Numbered from the stretch's first letter, positions 27,495-37,017 are shown. The stretch: DNA of 64,000 bases from Barnesiella intestinihominis YIT 11860 (GCF_000296465.1 NZ_JH815204.1:62001-126000); one strand, 5' to 3'. Made by a program: numbers and translations. The notes: generated by a model not told the origin, from the sequence alone.

Positions 27495-30119
27495 TTATTC
27501 ATAAATGAAATTCAAGTTGTCTATTGTCAGAGTCGCTCCCCTCGAATTGGATTCGTATCGGGAGTAGTAGTCGGTCGTTTTTATCGTTGCGGTTTCTTCG
27601 CTTTGTGAATAGGAAGCGTGATTGGACGATGTAATCATTATTTTCAACAGATTGGCTTTTTTGTCGGTAACGTTGTAGACCAATGGAACTGTAAATTCGG
27701 TATAGTCTGATGCTGCCGTAAGGTTGATAGTACCGGATGCGAGTACCGTTTTTCCGTTTAGCAATGTTACCGAGATCACTCCGGTTTCAGAGCCGTCTTT
27801 GTTGTCGGGAGTGTATTTATACCACCCTTTCAGAATCGATGGCCGCGACGAGAATGCGGCTCCTTCGTTGTAGGATTCGGAATTACCGGAATAGGAGTAG
27901 GTGCCCAAGAATAGTTTGCCTGCGGAGCGGTTGGCTATCGAGGGGACGTTTTCGCTGTAATAGTATGCCGACCCTCTTGTTTTATAGTGGGGGGGAGGAG
28001 TCGTTCCGTTTTCGTCCCAAGCGACATTGCGAACGACCATGGCGTTAGAGCCATTTTGAGCTGTCAGGTTTTTGTATATGTCGGGAGTGTCGGTTCCTCC
28101 ACCTCCGAAAATGGGGATTCCGGGGACTGTCCCAGTCCATGACAATGTGGTGTTGTATGTGGAGGGGCAGACAAACCAAGACATTTGGTTGGTTGCTGAT
28201 GTATTGCTTGTTTTTGCGTTTACACTGGCCCACCCGACAGGTTCGCTGACGTTGAAACTGCATTTGCTTTGGTAGGTGGGGTTTCCTACGGTAGGCGACC
28301 ATTTTCCGCCTTGATTCATGTCGGATATGTTTATGGTTTGTGCCAAATTTTCGAAGTCTCCGTTCGGTACTCCCGCGGCGGCTTCGGTGTGGATTGTGCA
28401 ATTACCGTGATAGTTGACATTTTTTTGTTGGCTGTTGCACGTTCCTTTTATTTGGTAACGAGTATCGGGGAACAATCCGCTGATGGTGTAAATATTGTCT
28501 TTGTGTGTAGAGGAGGCTTGAATCCACTGCCCTGAGCTGTTTGCGAAAAGTACCGCATAACGGTTTACGGCCTCTTGGTATTGCGGGTCGGTGGCTGTGA
28601 GCTTGACGGTGGCTTTTTTTGCCCAAACGTCGTATTCTTCGGCTGATATCGTGAATTCGGGCGTGAGGACAGGAATGGAAGTCGCAGCCGTCTTTAATCC
28701 ACCGGATAGAGAGGCTTCTATTTTTACCGGTTTGTTTGTGGCTTCGACGGATATTTTAACTTGGTATAGATTTTCCTCGGTCGATAGAACTGTCGAGGTA
28801 CAATTTACTTTGTGGCCTTCGGCGTTAAGGTAACTGAATTGAACCAAATCGATATCGGATCCATCGTATAATACCGGAATTATGGCCGAAGAGCTACCCA
28901 CAAAAACGGCTTCGGGTTCTTGTAGGGTGAATGTTAAAGGAAGGTTTTTTACCGATAAAGAAATAGGCGATTCGCTAACTTTTCCGTACAGGTCTTTTGC
29001 CGAAATAGCGAACATGTGTTGATCGCTATTGTCGATAATTTGTAATTGTGTGAATAGTTCGGTGAAGTCGATGAATCCCATTTTATTTCCAACTTCGGAG
29101 AATCCCTTGATTTTCAGCCCTAATCGACGGAGTATTTCTGCTTGGTCTTCACTCATATTTATGAGGTCGATTTCTTGCGGCCACCCTTTGCTTTCGAGGC
29201 TGCGGGAAGAGGTCGTAAGGGTACACCCTGCCAATCCTCCTTTGGCCGTGAGAGATATATTTACGTTTTTGTCGGCCGGATAATTAAATTCTTTTGCTTC
29301 AACCGGAACACCGGATTCAAAACCAGACAGGAGGAAAGAGGGAGCCGGAGCTACCATTACTTCATCGGATATGTCTATTTTGATAGGTTGTGTTTCGGTT
29401 GTCTCGTCGAAACTGATGTTGAGTTGTGCTTCACCGGCGTTGTTGTCGCTGATGTCGAGTTTTATTTTGTAGTGCTGACGAGCGGCTGCGTTGGGTATGG
29501 CTGCCGGTTCGAAAGTAGATTCGATCCCATTTTGTTTTTTCAAGTGGGTCTGAATCGTGATTTTCCCGGGTTTTACGTAGGCTGCTCTCGTCTCGGTTTT
29601 AGAAAATTCGATGTATTCTCCTCCGGTAGAGTGAATGGTGGTCGAATAGTCGGCAAAGTATTTTTTGAAAGCGTCGGAATACTCGACGGTTACTTTTACA
29701 TTAGCCAATGTACAATTGATTTCTACCGAACTATTTTCCCGGTCACGCACGGCTACCGGGGTTTCTCCGAGATAGAACGGCTTTTCGAATCCTTCTATAT
29801 CGATATCTCCGTAGAAGGCACTCATCGTATAGGCTCCGACCGGTATTTTGGTAGCCGGGTCGAAATCGGCCAAACTATCCCATGCCCGAGAAAAACTACC
29901 GTCGGAAGAGACCAGTTTCAAAGCAAATTCGCTTACATCGGGATTTTCGATTGTCGAGGCTGATTCTGCTGTGGAGCGAGTTACAGGAACTACTTTATAA
30001 TCGGCTGAAACTTGTACGTTGATAGCACCGTATCCGGAAGACCCTTGCTTATCCTCATTTGCGCATGATACTAACAATAGCATGGTTGCGCTATACAGGA
30101 AAATTTTTTTTAATTTCAT
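27495..30119 (-). CDS. DUF4493/FN3/PCMD-domain surface lipoprotein (first gene of the operon)
   Basis: The largest member, 874 residues, with a lipobox MLLLVSC. DUF4493 spans about 25-290: GYGAINVQVSADYKVVPVTR, IPVGAYTMSAFYGD, PFYLGETPVAVRD and CTLANVKVTVEYSD. Several beta-sandwich domains follow, an FN3-like unit (GLFPDTRYQIKGTC), then VPNGDFENL and the PCMD region with SSRPSILKGWYKYTPDNKDG and a final LTIDNLNFIYE strand. The DNA is AT-balanced and unlike the GC-rich islands on either side of the operon. Promoter element at 30221. Probably exposed on the cell surface; ligand unknown. Confidence 0.88.
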   Translation of the reverse strand: MKLKKIFLYSATMLLLVSCANEDKQGSSGYGAINVQVSADYKVVPVTRSTAESASTIENPDVSEFALKLVSSDGSFSRAWDSLADFDPATKIPVGAYTMSAFYGDIDIEGFEKPFYLGETPVAVRDRENSSVEINCTLANVKVTVEYSDAFKKYFADYSTTIHSTGGEYIEFSKTETRAAYVKPGKITIQTHLKKQNGIESTFEPAAIPNAAARQHYKIKLDISDNNAGEAQLNISFDETTETQPIKIDISDEVMVAPAPSFLLSGFESGVPVEAKEFNYPADKNVNISLTAKGGLAGCTLTTSSRSLESKGWPQEIDLINMSEDQAEILRRLGLKIKGFSEVGNKMGFIDFTELFTQLQIIDNSDQHMFAISAKDLYGKVSESPISLSVKNLPLTFTLQEPEAVFVGSSSAIIPVLYDGSDIDLVQFSYLNAEGHKVNCTSTVLSTEENLYQVKISVEATNKPVKIEASLSGGLKTAATSIPVLTPEFTISAEEYDVWAKKATVKLTATDPQYQEAVNRYAVLFANSSGQWIQASSTHKDNIYTISGLFPDTRYQIKGTCNSQQKNVNYHGNCTIHTEAAAGVPNGDFENLAQTINISDMNQGGKWSPTVGNPTYQSKCSFNVSEPVGWASVNAKTSNTSATNQMSWFVCPSTYNTTLSWTGTVPGIPIFGGGGTDTPDIYKNLTAQNGSNAMVVRNVAWDENGTTPPPHYKTRGSAYYYSENVPSIANRSAGKLFLGTYSYSGNSESYNEGAAFSSRPSILKGWYKYTPDNKDGSETGVISVTLLNGKTVLASGTINLTAASDYTEFTVPLVYNVTDKKANLLKIMITSSNHASYSQSEETATIKTTDYYSRYESNSRGATLTIDNLNFIYE

Positions 30120-30220
30120 GCTTATTTTATTTTTATTTCACCGATAAAGAGATATTAATAAACTCTTTATGAGCGGCTTCATTGTGTAAATACTCTTATT
30201 TGCACAAATGAAAATCGGTT

Positions 30221-30228
30221 CAAAGGTA
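30221..30228 (-). promoter_or_regulatory. Probable -7 element of the six-gene lipoprotein operon
   Basis: Minus-strand TACCTTTG matches TAnnTTTG and would give a leader of about 100 nt. No TTG lies at 18-21 nt spacing, so this promoter may depend on an activator. Confidence 0.45.
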
Positions 30229-30434
30229 TAAATTTTTTTCTTAGATGAAACAGTCAATAGAAAGTTTTGTTAAGTATAATAATATAAATTAAGGAGATAT
30301 AGGAGTTTTGGGCTACAAAATCCGGGGAATTTGCTAATATTTTTTTAGGGTCGGATTTTGTAAAAAATCGATTATTTTTTATTTTATAGTATTTAAATTT
30401 ATTCTGTATTTTTATACGTAAAGATAGCCTTTTT

Positions 30435-30588
30435 TAACCCCTCCGTCCTTCGGCTACCTCCCCTATATTTTGCTGTGCAAAAACACCCCGTAATACTACG
30501 GGACACGGCAGGGAGGAGGTTGAGATGTATTCCCCCCCCTATTGCTTTGCGACACCCCGTAATGCTGCGGAGCATTACAGGGGGAAGG
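30435..30588. repeat. GC-rich palindromic repeat, island 4a
   Basis: AACCCCTCCGTCCTTCGGCT, CACCTCCCCTATATTT-like core, ACACCCCGTAATACTACGGG and ACGGCAGGGAGGAGG, then a truncated unit with ATTGCTTTGCGACACCCCGT and CATTACAGGGGGAAGG. Confidence 0.85.
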
Positions 30589-30604
30589 AAAGGTTTCCCG
30601 AATT

Positions 30605-30635
30605 TTGTTTCTGTTCTCGGCTTGTACTATCTTTG
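30605..30635 (+). promoter_or_regulatory. ugd promoter
   Basis: TTG (30605-30607), 20 nt, TATCTTTG (30628-30635). The stretch from TTTTGTTTCTG to TATCTTTGC also resembles the last 35 nt of the dispersed promoter module. Confidence 0.75.
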
Positions 30636-30663
30636 CAAAATGTGAAGATAGTCAAGTTTATTT

Positions 30664-30728
30664 TTAACCCTCTCGCTCTGCGGGTACTCCCCACTATCTC
30701 GTTAAAGACGAACGGTGGGAGAGGGGCG
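30664..30728. repeat. GC-rich palindromic repeat, island 4b, in the ugd leader
   Basis: AACCCTCTCGCTCTGCGGGT, ACTCCCCACTATCTCG and GGTGGGAGAGGGGCG. Its ends pair, so it would form a hairpin between the promoter and the ugd start codon. Confidence 0.75.
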
Positions 30729-30745
30729 ATAAAAAATTGGAATAT

Positions 30746-32068
30746 ATGAAAATAGCGGTAGTAGGTACAGGCTATGTGGGCTTGGTTACGGGAACTTGTT
30801 TCGCCGAGATAGGAGTGGACGTTGTCTGTGTGGATATAGATGCCGAGAAAATAGCTCGTATAGAGCGTGGCGATATACCTATTTACGAGCCGGGGCTCGA
30901 CGAGATGGTTATCAGGAATATGAAAGCCGGACGTTTGCGGTTCGCCACCGATCTATCGGCTTGTCTCGACGGGGTGGAAATCTTGTTCAGTGCGGTGGGT
31001 ACTCCTCCTGACGAAGACGGATCGGCCGATTTGAGATATGTGCTCGATGTGGCTCATAGTGTGGGACGGTATATGACTGATTATCTTGTTGTCGTTACCA
31101 AGAGTACGGTTCCGGTGGGGACTGCCCGAAAAGTGAAAGCGGCTATACAGAGCGAGTTGGATAAGAGGGGCGAAAAGATTGACTTCGATGTGGCTTCCAA
31201 TCCCGAATTTTTGAAAGAGGGGAATGCGATAGCCGATTTTATGCGTCCCGACCGTGTGGTCGTTGGGGTCGAAAGCGAGCGGGCGGAGGCTTTGATGCAA
31301 AAGCTCTACAAGCCCTTCATGATCAACAAGTACAGGATTATTATTACCGATATTCCTTCGGCGGAGATGATTAAATATGCGGCTAACGCTATGCTGGCGA
31401 CTCGTATCAGCTTTATGAACGAAATTGCGTTATTGTGCGACGAGGTGGGAGCCGATGTAGGGGCCGTGCGCAAAGGTATCGGAGCCGACGATCGTATCGG
31501 CAGCCGCTTCTTGTATGCCGGCTGTGGATATGGGGGCTCTTGTTTCCCGAAAGATGTGAAGGCTTTGATAAAGACGGCGGAAGAGAATGATTGCGATATG
31601 CAGATTTTGAAAGCTGTCGAACGGGTGAACGAGTCGCAAAAGGAATTGCTTTATTACCGATTGCTCCGCTATTTCGACGGGAAAATATCGGGACGAAAAT
31701 TTGCCGTGTGGGGGCTTTCCTTTAAACCGGAGACCGACGATATGCGCGAAGCCCCGGCTTTGATATTGATCGATAAGTTATGTGATGCAGGAGCCCGTGT
31801 AAAGGTATATGACCCGGTGGCTATGCCGGAATGCAAGCGGCGGATAGGGAATAAGGTGGAATATGCCGAGAATATTTATGAAGCGGTTGCCGATGTGGAT
31901 GCTTTGTTGATTGTAACGGAATGGAAAGAGTTTCGTTTGCCGGATTGGAAAACGGTTATCCGGTCTATGAAATCACCTGTGATATTCGACGGTCGTAATA
32001 TTTATGATCCGTCTGAGATGAAAGAGTTGGGATTTGCTTATTATAGTATAGGTCGTCCGACGGTTTAA
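30746..32068 (+). CDS. ugd: UDP-glucose 6-dehydrogenase (EC 1.1.1.22)
   Basis: Oxidises UDP-glucose to UDP-glucuronate in two NAD-dependent steps, feeding capsule or other polysaccharide synthesis. I choose the ATG at 30746, since the frame upstream has only a TTG and the NAD motif GTGYVGLVTG sits at residues 7-16 from this start. The catalytic cysteine is C266 in GYGGSCFPKD. VTKSTVPVGT and FKPETDDMREAPAL are further family motifs. About 440 residues, as expected. Single gene between its promoter and a strong terminator, with a GC-rich hairpin repeat in its leader. Confidence 0.96.
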   Translation: MKIAVVGTGYVGLVTGTCFAEIGVDVVCVDIDAEKIARIERGDIPIYEPGLDEMVIRNMKAGRLRFATDLSACLDGVEILFSAVGTPPDEDGSADLRYVLDVAHSVGRYMTDYLVVVTKSTVPVGTARKVKAAIQSELDKRGEKIDFDVASNPEFLKEGNAIADFMRPDRVVVGVESERAEALMQKLYKPFMINKYRIIITDIPSAEMIKYAANAMLATRISFMNEIALLCDEVGADVGAVRKGIGADDRIGSRFLYAGCGYGGSCFPKDVKALIKTAEENDCDMQILKAVERVNESQKELLYYRLLRYFDGKISGRKFAVWGLSFKPETDDMREAPALILIDKLCDAGARVKVYDPVAMPECKRRIGNKVEYAENIYEAVADVDALLIVTEWKEFRLPDWKTVIRSMKSPVIFDGRNIYDPSEMKELGFAYYSIGRPTV

Positions 32069-32089
32069 GGACTGATCCGATAAAAAAGT

Positions 32090-32134
32090 AAGACAGGTAT
32101 GCGCCCTATCCCGGGGCGGATACCTGTCTTTTTA
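32090..32134 (+). terminator. Terminator of ugd
   Basis: AAGACAGGTAT (32090-32100) pairs with ATACCTGTCTT (32120-32130), with an inner GCGCC-type stem, followed by TTTTTAT. Confidence 0.85.
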
Positions 32135-32452
32135 TAATAGAAAGGGGCTGAGAGGAATATCCTTCTTCGTAATGGCTGCTCCTCCTTTTACCGTTACGGT
32201 TTCGGGAATCCTTCGGAGCGCCCTTTCTGTCTATAATAACGATATAGGAGTGTTTTGGTTCAATGTGGTCGTGCTTTTATCGTGATTTGTCTTATTTTTA
32301 ATTTTTTTGTCGAAAATCTGTTTTTGAGGAACACTTTAATTGTTTGGAGCGTATCTTTGCAATGGAACAGAACTCGATATCGGTAAGTGAGATTAGATTG
32401 TTTCGAGATGTATTGTTTTTGTAAATAAATAATGTTGTAAAGAGATTTTATT
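32135..32452. other. Intergenic region upstream of the DUF4923 gene
   Basis: No gene seen. A plus-strand -7 element TATCTTTG at 32352-32359 is the only clear signal. On the minus strand a short stretch reads ALRRIPETVTVKGG, faintly LRR-like, but too short to call a remnant. Confidence 0.4.
32352..32359 (+). promoter_or_regulatory. -7 element of the DUF4923 gene
   Basis: TATCTTTG, about 95 nt before the start codon. No TTG at standard spacing. Confidence 0.45.
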
Positions 32453-33088
32453 ATGAAAAAATGGGTGTGCAGATTATCTATCGTATGCTGCTTGTGTTTG
32501 TTTTTTACCTCTGTGAAAGCTCAGCTTTCGTTGGGTGGGCTTGGAGACATACTGAATTCATCGACAGTGAATAAGGTTGTGAGTGCTATTGCCGGTACAG
32601 ATGCTTCGTTGACGGTTGCCGATTTAGCCGGGACGTGGAAATATTCGGCTCCTGCTTGTAAGTTCGAAAGCAGCGATTTCTTGAAATCGGCGGGAGGTGA
32701 GGTCGTGGCTGCATCTTTGAAAACAAAGTTGGCGACCTACTATACAAAGGCCGGTATCACGCCTTCGCGGGTTTCATTTGTTTTTGCCGATACTACTTTT
32801 GTAATGAAATATGGTAATGCGAAATTGAACGGTCATATTGTTAAAGACGAAGAGAGCGGAAGATTCGTGGTTACATTTACTGCCGTGGGTGGTTACATTC
32901 CCATAATGGTTATGGATGCCGTTATAAACAAGAATGGCAATACGTTGGAAATGCTTTTCGATGTGGATCGATTCGTGAAGGTATTGACTACTATTGCATC
33001 GAAGTCTCAGAGTTCTACATTGAAAAGTGTCGGTGGATTGCTCGATGAGTATGAGGGTGTATTGATGGGGTTTGAACTAGTGAAATAA
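32453..33088 (+). CDS. DUF4923 family secreted protein
   Basis: A 211-residue exported protein of unknown function, which I recognise as DUF4923, a Bacteroidales family. The signal peptide ends VKAQ at about residue 24. The mature part starts with a Gly/Leu-rich segment (LSLGGLGDIL), then ADLAGTWKYSAPACKF, an AGG.VAA helix and a lipocalin-like run of beta strands (FVMKYGNAKLNGHIV, FVVTFTAVGGYIPIMV). Probably periplasmic. Monocistronic, with its own promoter element and a strong terminator. Confidence 0.82.
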   Translation: MKKWVCRLSIVCCLCLFFTSVKAQLSLGGLGDILNSSTVNKVVSAIAGTDASLTVADLAGTWKYSAPACKFESSDFLKSAGGEVVAASLKTKLATYYTKAGITPSRVSFVFADTTFVMKYGNAKLNGHIVKDEESGRFVVTFTAVGGYIPIMVMDAVINKNGNTLEMLFDVDRFVKVLTTIASKSQSSTLKSVGGLLDEYEGVLMGFELVK

Positions 33089-33105
33089 GAAAATCATAGT
33101 AAAAT

Positions 33106-33142
33106 AAAATAAGGAGGGAGTTTTAAACTCCCTCCTTATTTT
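33106..33142 (+). terminator. Terminator of the DUF4923 gene
   Basis: Perfect 18-bp stem: AAAATAAGGAGGGAGTTT with AAACTCCCTCCTTATTTT. Confidence 0.9.
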
Positions 33143-33207
33143 ATTATATTTTAACGCAAAAAGAAAAAAAACGGGAAAATAGAAGACCGATCTTTTTGTC
33201 GAATGAT

Positions 33208-33215
33208 TACCTTTG
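33208..33215 (+). promoter_or_regulatory. -7 element of the small barrel gene
   Basis: TACCTTTG, 30 nt before the start codon. The -33 region is not recognisable. Confidence 0.45.
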
Positions 33216-33245
33216 TTCCATATTATAAACTAAAAAATAAATAAA

Positions 33246-33743
33246 ATGAAGAAATTAGTTTTAACCTTAGCTCTTGTGTTTGGTGTGTTAGCAGCCAATG
33301 CTCAGTATTTTGTGGGTGGTCAATTTGGGTTACTTTACGATGATGCATCGGAAAATACCATGATTACAATCGCTCCTGAATTCGGTTATGCATTTAACGA
33401 TACTTGGACGGTTGCCGGTATGATAGGTTATACTCATATGGACAATTTCAATTCGTTTTATATCGCTCCGTATGCCCGTTGGAATTTTTGGAAGAAAGAT
33501 TTCGTAGGCTTGTTGGTAGATGGTGGTTTCGGTATTTCTACTCAAAAGTATAAAGGGGCGGATTCGGATACCGGTTTTGAAATTGGCTTTAAGCCGGGTA
33601 TATCTTTTAATTTGACCGATAATTTCTCTTTGGTAGCTCATTACGGCTTTCTGGGATATCGTACTAAATATAACGGAAGCAGCGTGTCGGGCTTGTCTTT
33701 GAGCGGCAATGAGATAAGTCTCAGCTTGTATTATTGTTTTTAA
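33246..33743 (+). CDS. Small outer-membrane beta-barrel protein
   Basis: A 165-residue OMP_b-brl-type porin-like protein. The signal peptide ends ANAQ at residue 20. The mature protein has about eight alternating amphipathic strands (YFVGGQFGLLYDD, MITIAPEFGYAF, FVGLLVDGGFGIS, FEIGFKPGISF) and ends in ISLSLYYCF, a strand closing on an aromatic residue as in BamA substrates. Function unknown. Monocistronic. Confidence 0.85.
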   Translation: MKKLVLTLALVFGVLAANAQYFVGGQFGLLYDDASENTMITIAPEFGYAFNDTWTVAGMIGYTHMDNFNSFYIAPYARWNFWKKDFVGLLVDGGFGISTQKYKGADSDTGFEIGFKPGISFNLTDNFSLVAHYGFLGYRTKYNGSSVSGLSLSGNEISLSLYYCF

Positions 33744-33768
33744 TATTTGAAACGAATCGATATTTCGA

Positions 33769-33797
33769 CCGTCCGATTTTTATCGGACGGTTTTTTT
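33769..33797 (+). terminator. Terminator of the barrel gene
   Basis: CCGTCCGAT and ATCGGACGG pair, followed by seven T. Confidence 0.9.
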
Positions 33798-33967
33798 ATT
33801 CTTTTCGGTAGAATTGTAAGGTGAGAAGGTGTTGCCGAACTTCTTTTTTGCGAGATGACAAATCGGGATAGGTCAGTGGCATAGGGGGAGTGCATAGGGA
33901 TTGATTGTAGAATTTGAGCTCTTCTCCTTGCGGGTATTTCCCTTATATTTCCTGCCATTCCTGTTAT

Positions 33968-34054
33968 TACCCCCTCCGTCACTACGTGCCACCTCCCCTA
34001 TGTTTTGCGATGCAAAACACCCCGTAAGGCTACGGGACACGGCAGGGGAGGAGT
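33968..34054. repeat. GC-rich palindromic repeat, island 5a
   Basis: CCCCCTCCGTCACTACGTGC, CACCTCCCCTATGTTTTGCG, ACACCCCGTAAGGCTACGGG and ACGGCAGGGGAGGAG, between the convergent barrel and valS genes. Confidence 0.85.
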
Positions 34055-34206
34055 GTAGAAATTTTCCAGCGTTTTTGCTCTACTGGGGTTTTGAGTTCTC
34101 CGATACTTCGTTTACTTCTCTTATCCATTGCAGATGAGGGAGGGGAGAAGCCGATGCTTGATTCTGTTTCCGTTACTGTCGGTATTTTTCGACATTTCCA
34201 TTGAGT

Positions 34207-34262
34207 TAGCCCCTCCGTTATTCCGTGCCACCTTCCCTATATGTCCATGCCACAGGGGAGGA
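34207..34262. repeat. GC-rich palindromic repeat, island 5b
   Basis: Short unit: AGCCCCTCCGTTATTCCGTG, CACCTTCCCTATATGTCC and ACAGGGGAGGA. Confidence 0.75.
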
Positions 34263-34332
34263 ACTAAAAGACAATTCTCATTGATTTCCTATTGAGTCGT
34301 AAAGGGTGGGGCTGTTTTTTTGTTCGGGTATG

Positions 34333-34377
34333 AAAATCCCGCTCTATCTAATTTCGATAGAGCGGGATTTTATTTTT
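34333..34377. terminator. Strong hairpin downstream of valS
   Basis: AAAATCCCGCTCTATC pairs perfectly with GATAGAGCGGGATTTT. The T tract is better on the plus strand (ATTTTTTT), so it may act in both directions. Confidence 0.75.
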
Positions 34378-34392
34378 TTGTATGGTCTTTTA

Positions 34393-37017
34393 CTACTTTT
34401 TCAAGGCTGCTATGCTTTCTTCGAGCGATTTGATTTTTTCTTCGGCATCGGCTTTCTTTTTGCGCTCCATAGCTACCACGGCTTCGGGTGCATTTTGAAC
34501 GAAGCGTTCGTTGCCGAGTTTTCCCATCACTGTTTTGAGGAATCCCTGAGCATATTTTAATTCGGCTTCGAGTTTTTTCAATTCGGCTTCTACATCGATG
34601 GCGTTGCTCATAGGAATCGCATATTCCGTTGCATGTACCCGGAACGAAGCGGCGGCCGGATCTTTTTCTTCGATTGTTTCGATCGTTGCCAGATTGGTCA
34701 TTTTGGTCAATATGCAATCGTTCGAGTGATCGTGTGCGCCGATAATTTGCAGCGTGAGCTGTTCTTTATTGGCTATGCCTTTTTGCAAGCGGATCGTACG
34801 TATTCCCGCTACGACCAGTTTGGTCGTTTCGAATCGGTTTATGATTTCCATGTCGACCGGTTGGGGCTCGGGCATGCGTGCTGTCATGATGCTTTCGCCT
34901 TCTTTGCGGTCATACAGGTGTTGCCACAATTCTTCGGTGATGAAGGGCATGAAAGGATGCAACATACGGAGCAGTGCATCGAAGTACCGGAGTGTAGCAT
35001 CGTAGGTTTTGCGGTCGATAGGTTGTTGATAGGCCGGTTTAACCATTTCGAGATACCAAGATGAAAATTCGTCCCAGAAGAGTTTGTATATAGCCATGAG
35101 GGCTTCGGACAGACGATATTTCCCGAACAGGTCTTTGACTTCTTCGAGCGTACGGTTGAGTTGTGCGTCGAACCATTCTACGGCAATGGCTGCCGTTTGA
35201 GGTTGGGGGAGGGTTTCATCTACGTTCCAACCTTTTACCAAGCGGAAGGCATTCCATATTTTGTTGTTAAAGTTGCGTCCTTGCTCGCATAACGCATCGT
35301 CGTATAGTATGTCGTTTCCGGCAGGTGCGGCCAACATGAGTCCCATGCGGACACCGTCGGCTCCGTAGGTTTTTATCAGTTCGAGAGCGTCGGGCGAATT
35401 ACCGAGCGACTTGGACATTTTTCGTCCTATTTTGTCCCGTACGATTCCGGTGAAATAGACATTGCGGAAAGGAAGTTTGTGTTCATACTCGTATCCGGCC
35501 ATAATCATTCGAGCCACCCAGAAGAAAATGATATCGGGGGCTGTAACCAAATCGGTGGTCGGGTAATAGTAGTTTATTTCTTCGTTGCCGGGATTGTTGA
35601 TACCATCGAAAAGCGAGATGGGCCATAACCACGAAGAGAACCATGTGTCGAGGCAATCTTCGTCTTGTCGCAGATCGCTCATTTGAAGGTCGGCCTTACC
35701 ACTTTTCTCTCGGGCTAATTTCAACGCTTCTTCGGGTGTGGCAGCTACTACGAATCCGCCTTGCGGAAGGTAGTACGCCGGGATGCGATGTCCCCACCAA
35801 AGCTGGCGGGAGATACACCAATCTTTAATGTTTTCCATCCAGTGCCGATAAATGTTTTTGAATTTATCGGGGTGGAATTTGATTTCGTCTTTCATGACGG
35901 CATCGAGAGCTGGGGCTGCAAGTTTATCCATTTTGACAAACCATTGCATCGATAGTTTGGGCTCGATAACGACATTGGTACGTTCGGAATAACCCACTTT
36001 ATTGTCGTAATCTTCGACTTTTTCGAGTAATCCAGCCTTTTGTAAGTCTTTGGCGATTTGTTTGCGAACGTCGAAACGATCCATTCCTACGTAAAGTCCT
36101 CCGGCTTCGCTGATGGTTCCGTTGTCGTTGAATATGTCGATACTCGGCAGATTGTATTTTTCTCCCAACATATAGTCATTTACATCGTGTGCCGGGGTGA
36201 CTTTTAAACAGCCGGTTCCGAACTCAATATCGACATAGTCGTCCATGATAATAGGAACCACTCGATTTACCAGCGGTATGATGACTTTTTTCCCTTTAAG
36301 AAATGAATAACGCGGGTCGTTGGGGTTTACGCAAACTGCCGTGTCGCCTAAGATTGTTTCAGGTCGTGTGGTGGCAACGATAATGTATTTATCCTCGCCT
36401 TCGATAAAATAGCGCAGATAATAGAGTTTGCTGTGTTCGTCTTTATAAATGACTTCTTCGTCGGAGAGGGCGGTGAGGGCTTTGGGGTCCCAATTTACCA
36501 TGCGGACTCCTCTGTAAATGAGTCCTTTGTTGTATAAGTCGACAAATACTTTCAAAACACTTTCGGAACGGATTTCGTCCATAGTGAAAGCAGTGCGGTC
36601 CCAATCGCAGGAAGCTCCCAATTTTTGGAGTTGTTTCAAGATGATTCCGCCGTGTTCTTCTTTCCATTCCCAAGCGTATTTGAGAAATTCTTCTCTGGAA
36701 AGATCGCTTTTTTTAATACCTTGCGCTGCAAGTTTATTTACCACTTTGGCTTCGGTGGCGATAGATGCATGGTCTGTGCCGGGAACCCAACAAGCATTTT
36801 TCCCCTCCATGCGAGCCCGGCGTACCAGAATGTCTTGTATCGTATTGTTCAGCATGTGCCCCATGTGCAGAATCCCGGTGACATTGGGTGGCGGAATGAC
36901 AACGGTATAGGGTTCTCGACCGTCGGGCTTCGATTTGAAAAGACCGTTTTTCAACCAATAGGCATACCATTTTTCTTCTACGTCGGCGGGATTGTACTTC
37001 GTGGCAAGTTCGTTCAT
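34393..37017 (-). CDS. valS: Valine--tRNA ligase (EC 6.1.1.9)
   Basis: Charges tRNA-Val. The 874-residue class I synthetase has HMGH at 51-54 ([13 protein letters not shown]) and KMSKS at 533-537 ([10 protein letters not shown]). The editing domain lies between ([29 protein letters not shown]). [13 protein letters not shown] and the C-terminal coiled-coil arm (about 810-874, [16 protein letters not shown]) are characteristic of ValRS. A minus-strand TACTTTTG (37058-37065) may be the -7 element. Monocistronic. Confidence 0.98.
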   Translation of the reverse strand: MNELATKYNPADVEEKWYAYWLKNGLFKSKPDGREPYTVVIPPPNVTGILHMGHMLNNTIQDILVRRARMEGKNACWVPGTDHASIATEAKVVNKLAAQGIKKSDLSREEFLKYAWEWKEEHGGIILKQLQKLGASCDWDRTAFTMDEIRSESVLKVFVDLYNKGLIYRGVRMVNWDPKALTALSDEEVIYKDEHSKLYYLRYFIEGEDKYIIVATTRPETILGDTAVCVNPNDPRYSFLKGKKVIIPLVNRVVPIIMDDYVDIEFGTGCLKVTPAHDVNDYMLGEKYNLPSIDIFNDNGTISEAGGLYVGMDRFDVRKQIAKDLQKAGLLEKVEDYDNKVGYSERTNVVIEPKLSMQWFVKMDKLAAPALDAVMKDEIKFHPDKFKNIYRHWMENIKDWCISRQLWWGHRIPAYYLPQGGFVVAATPEEALKLAREKSGKADLQMSDLRQDEDCLDTWFSSWLWPISLFDGINNPGNEEINYYYPTTDLVTAPDIIFFWVARMIMAGYEYEHKLPFRNVYFTGIVRDKIGRKMSKSLGNSPDALELIKTYGADGVRMGLMLAAPAGNDILYDDALCEQGRNFNNKIWNAFRLVKGWNVDETLPQPQTAAIAVEWFDAQLNRTLEEVKDLFGKYRLSEALMAIYKLFWDEFSSWYLEMVKPAYQQPIDRKTYDATLRYFDALLRMLHPFMPFITEELWQHLYDRKEGESIMTARMPEPQPVDMEIINRFETTKLVVAGIRTIRLQKGIANKEQLTLQIIGAHDHSNDCILTKMTNLATIETIEEKDPAAASFRVHATEYAIPMSNAIDVEAELKKLEAELKYAQGFLKTVMGKLGNERFVQNAPEAVVAMERKKKADAEEKIKSLEESIAALKK

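Noticed and set aside
29142-29963. Plus-strand frame of 273 codons inside the first DUF4493 gene
   Set aside because: No domain or start context; it mirrors the minus-strand lipoprotein.
32160-32260. LRR-like remnant after ugd
   Set aside because: Only about 25 residues with weak LRR resemblance on the minus strand; chance is a sufficient explanation.
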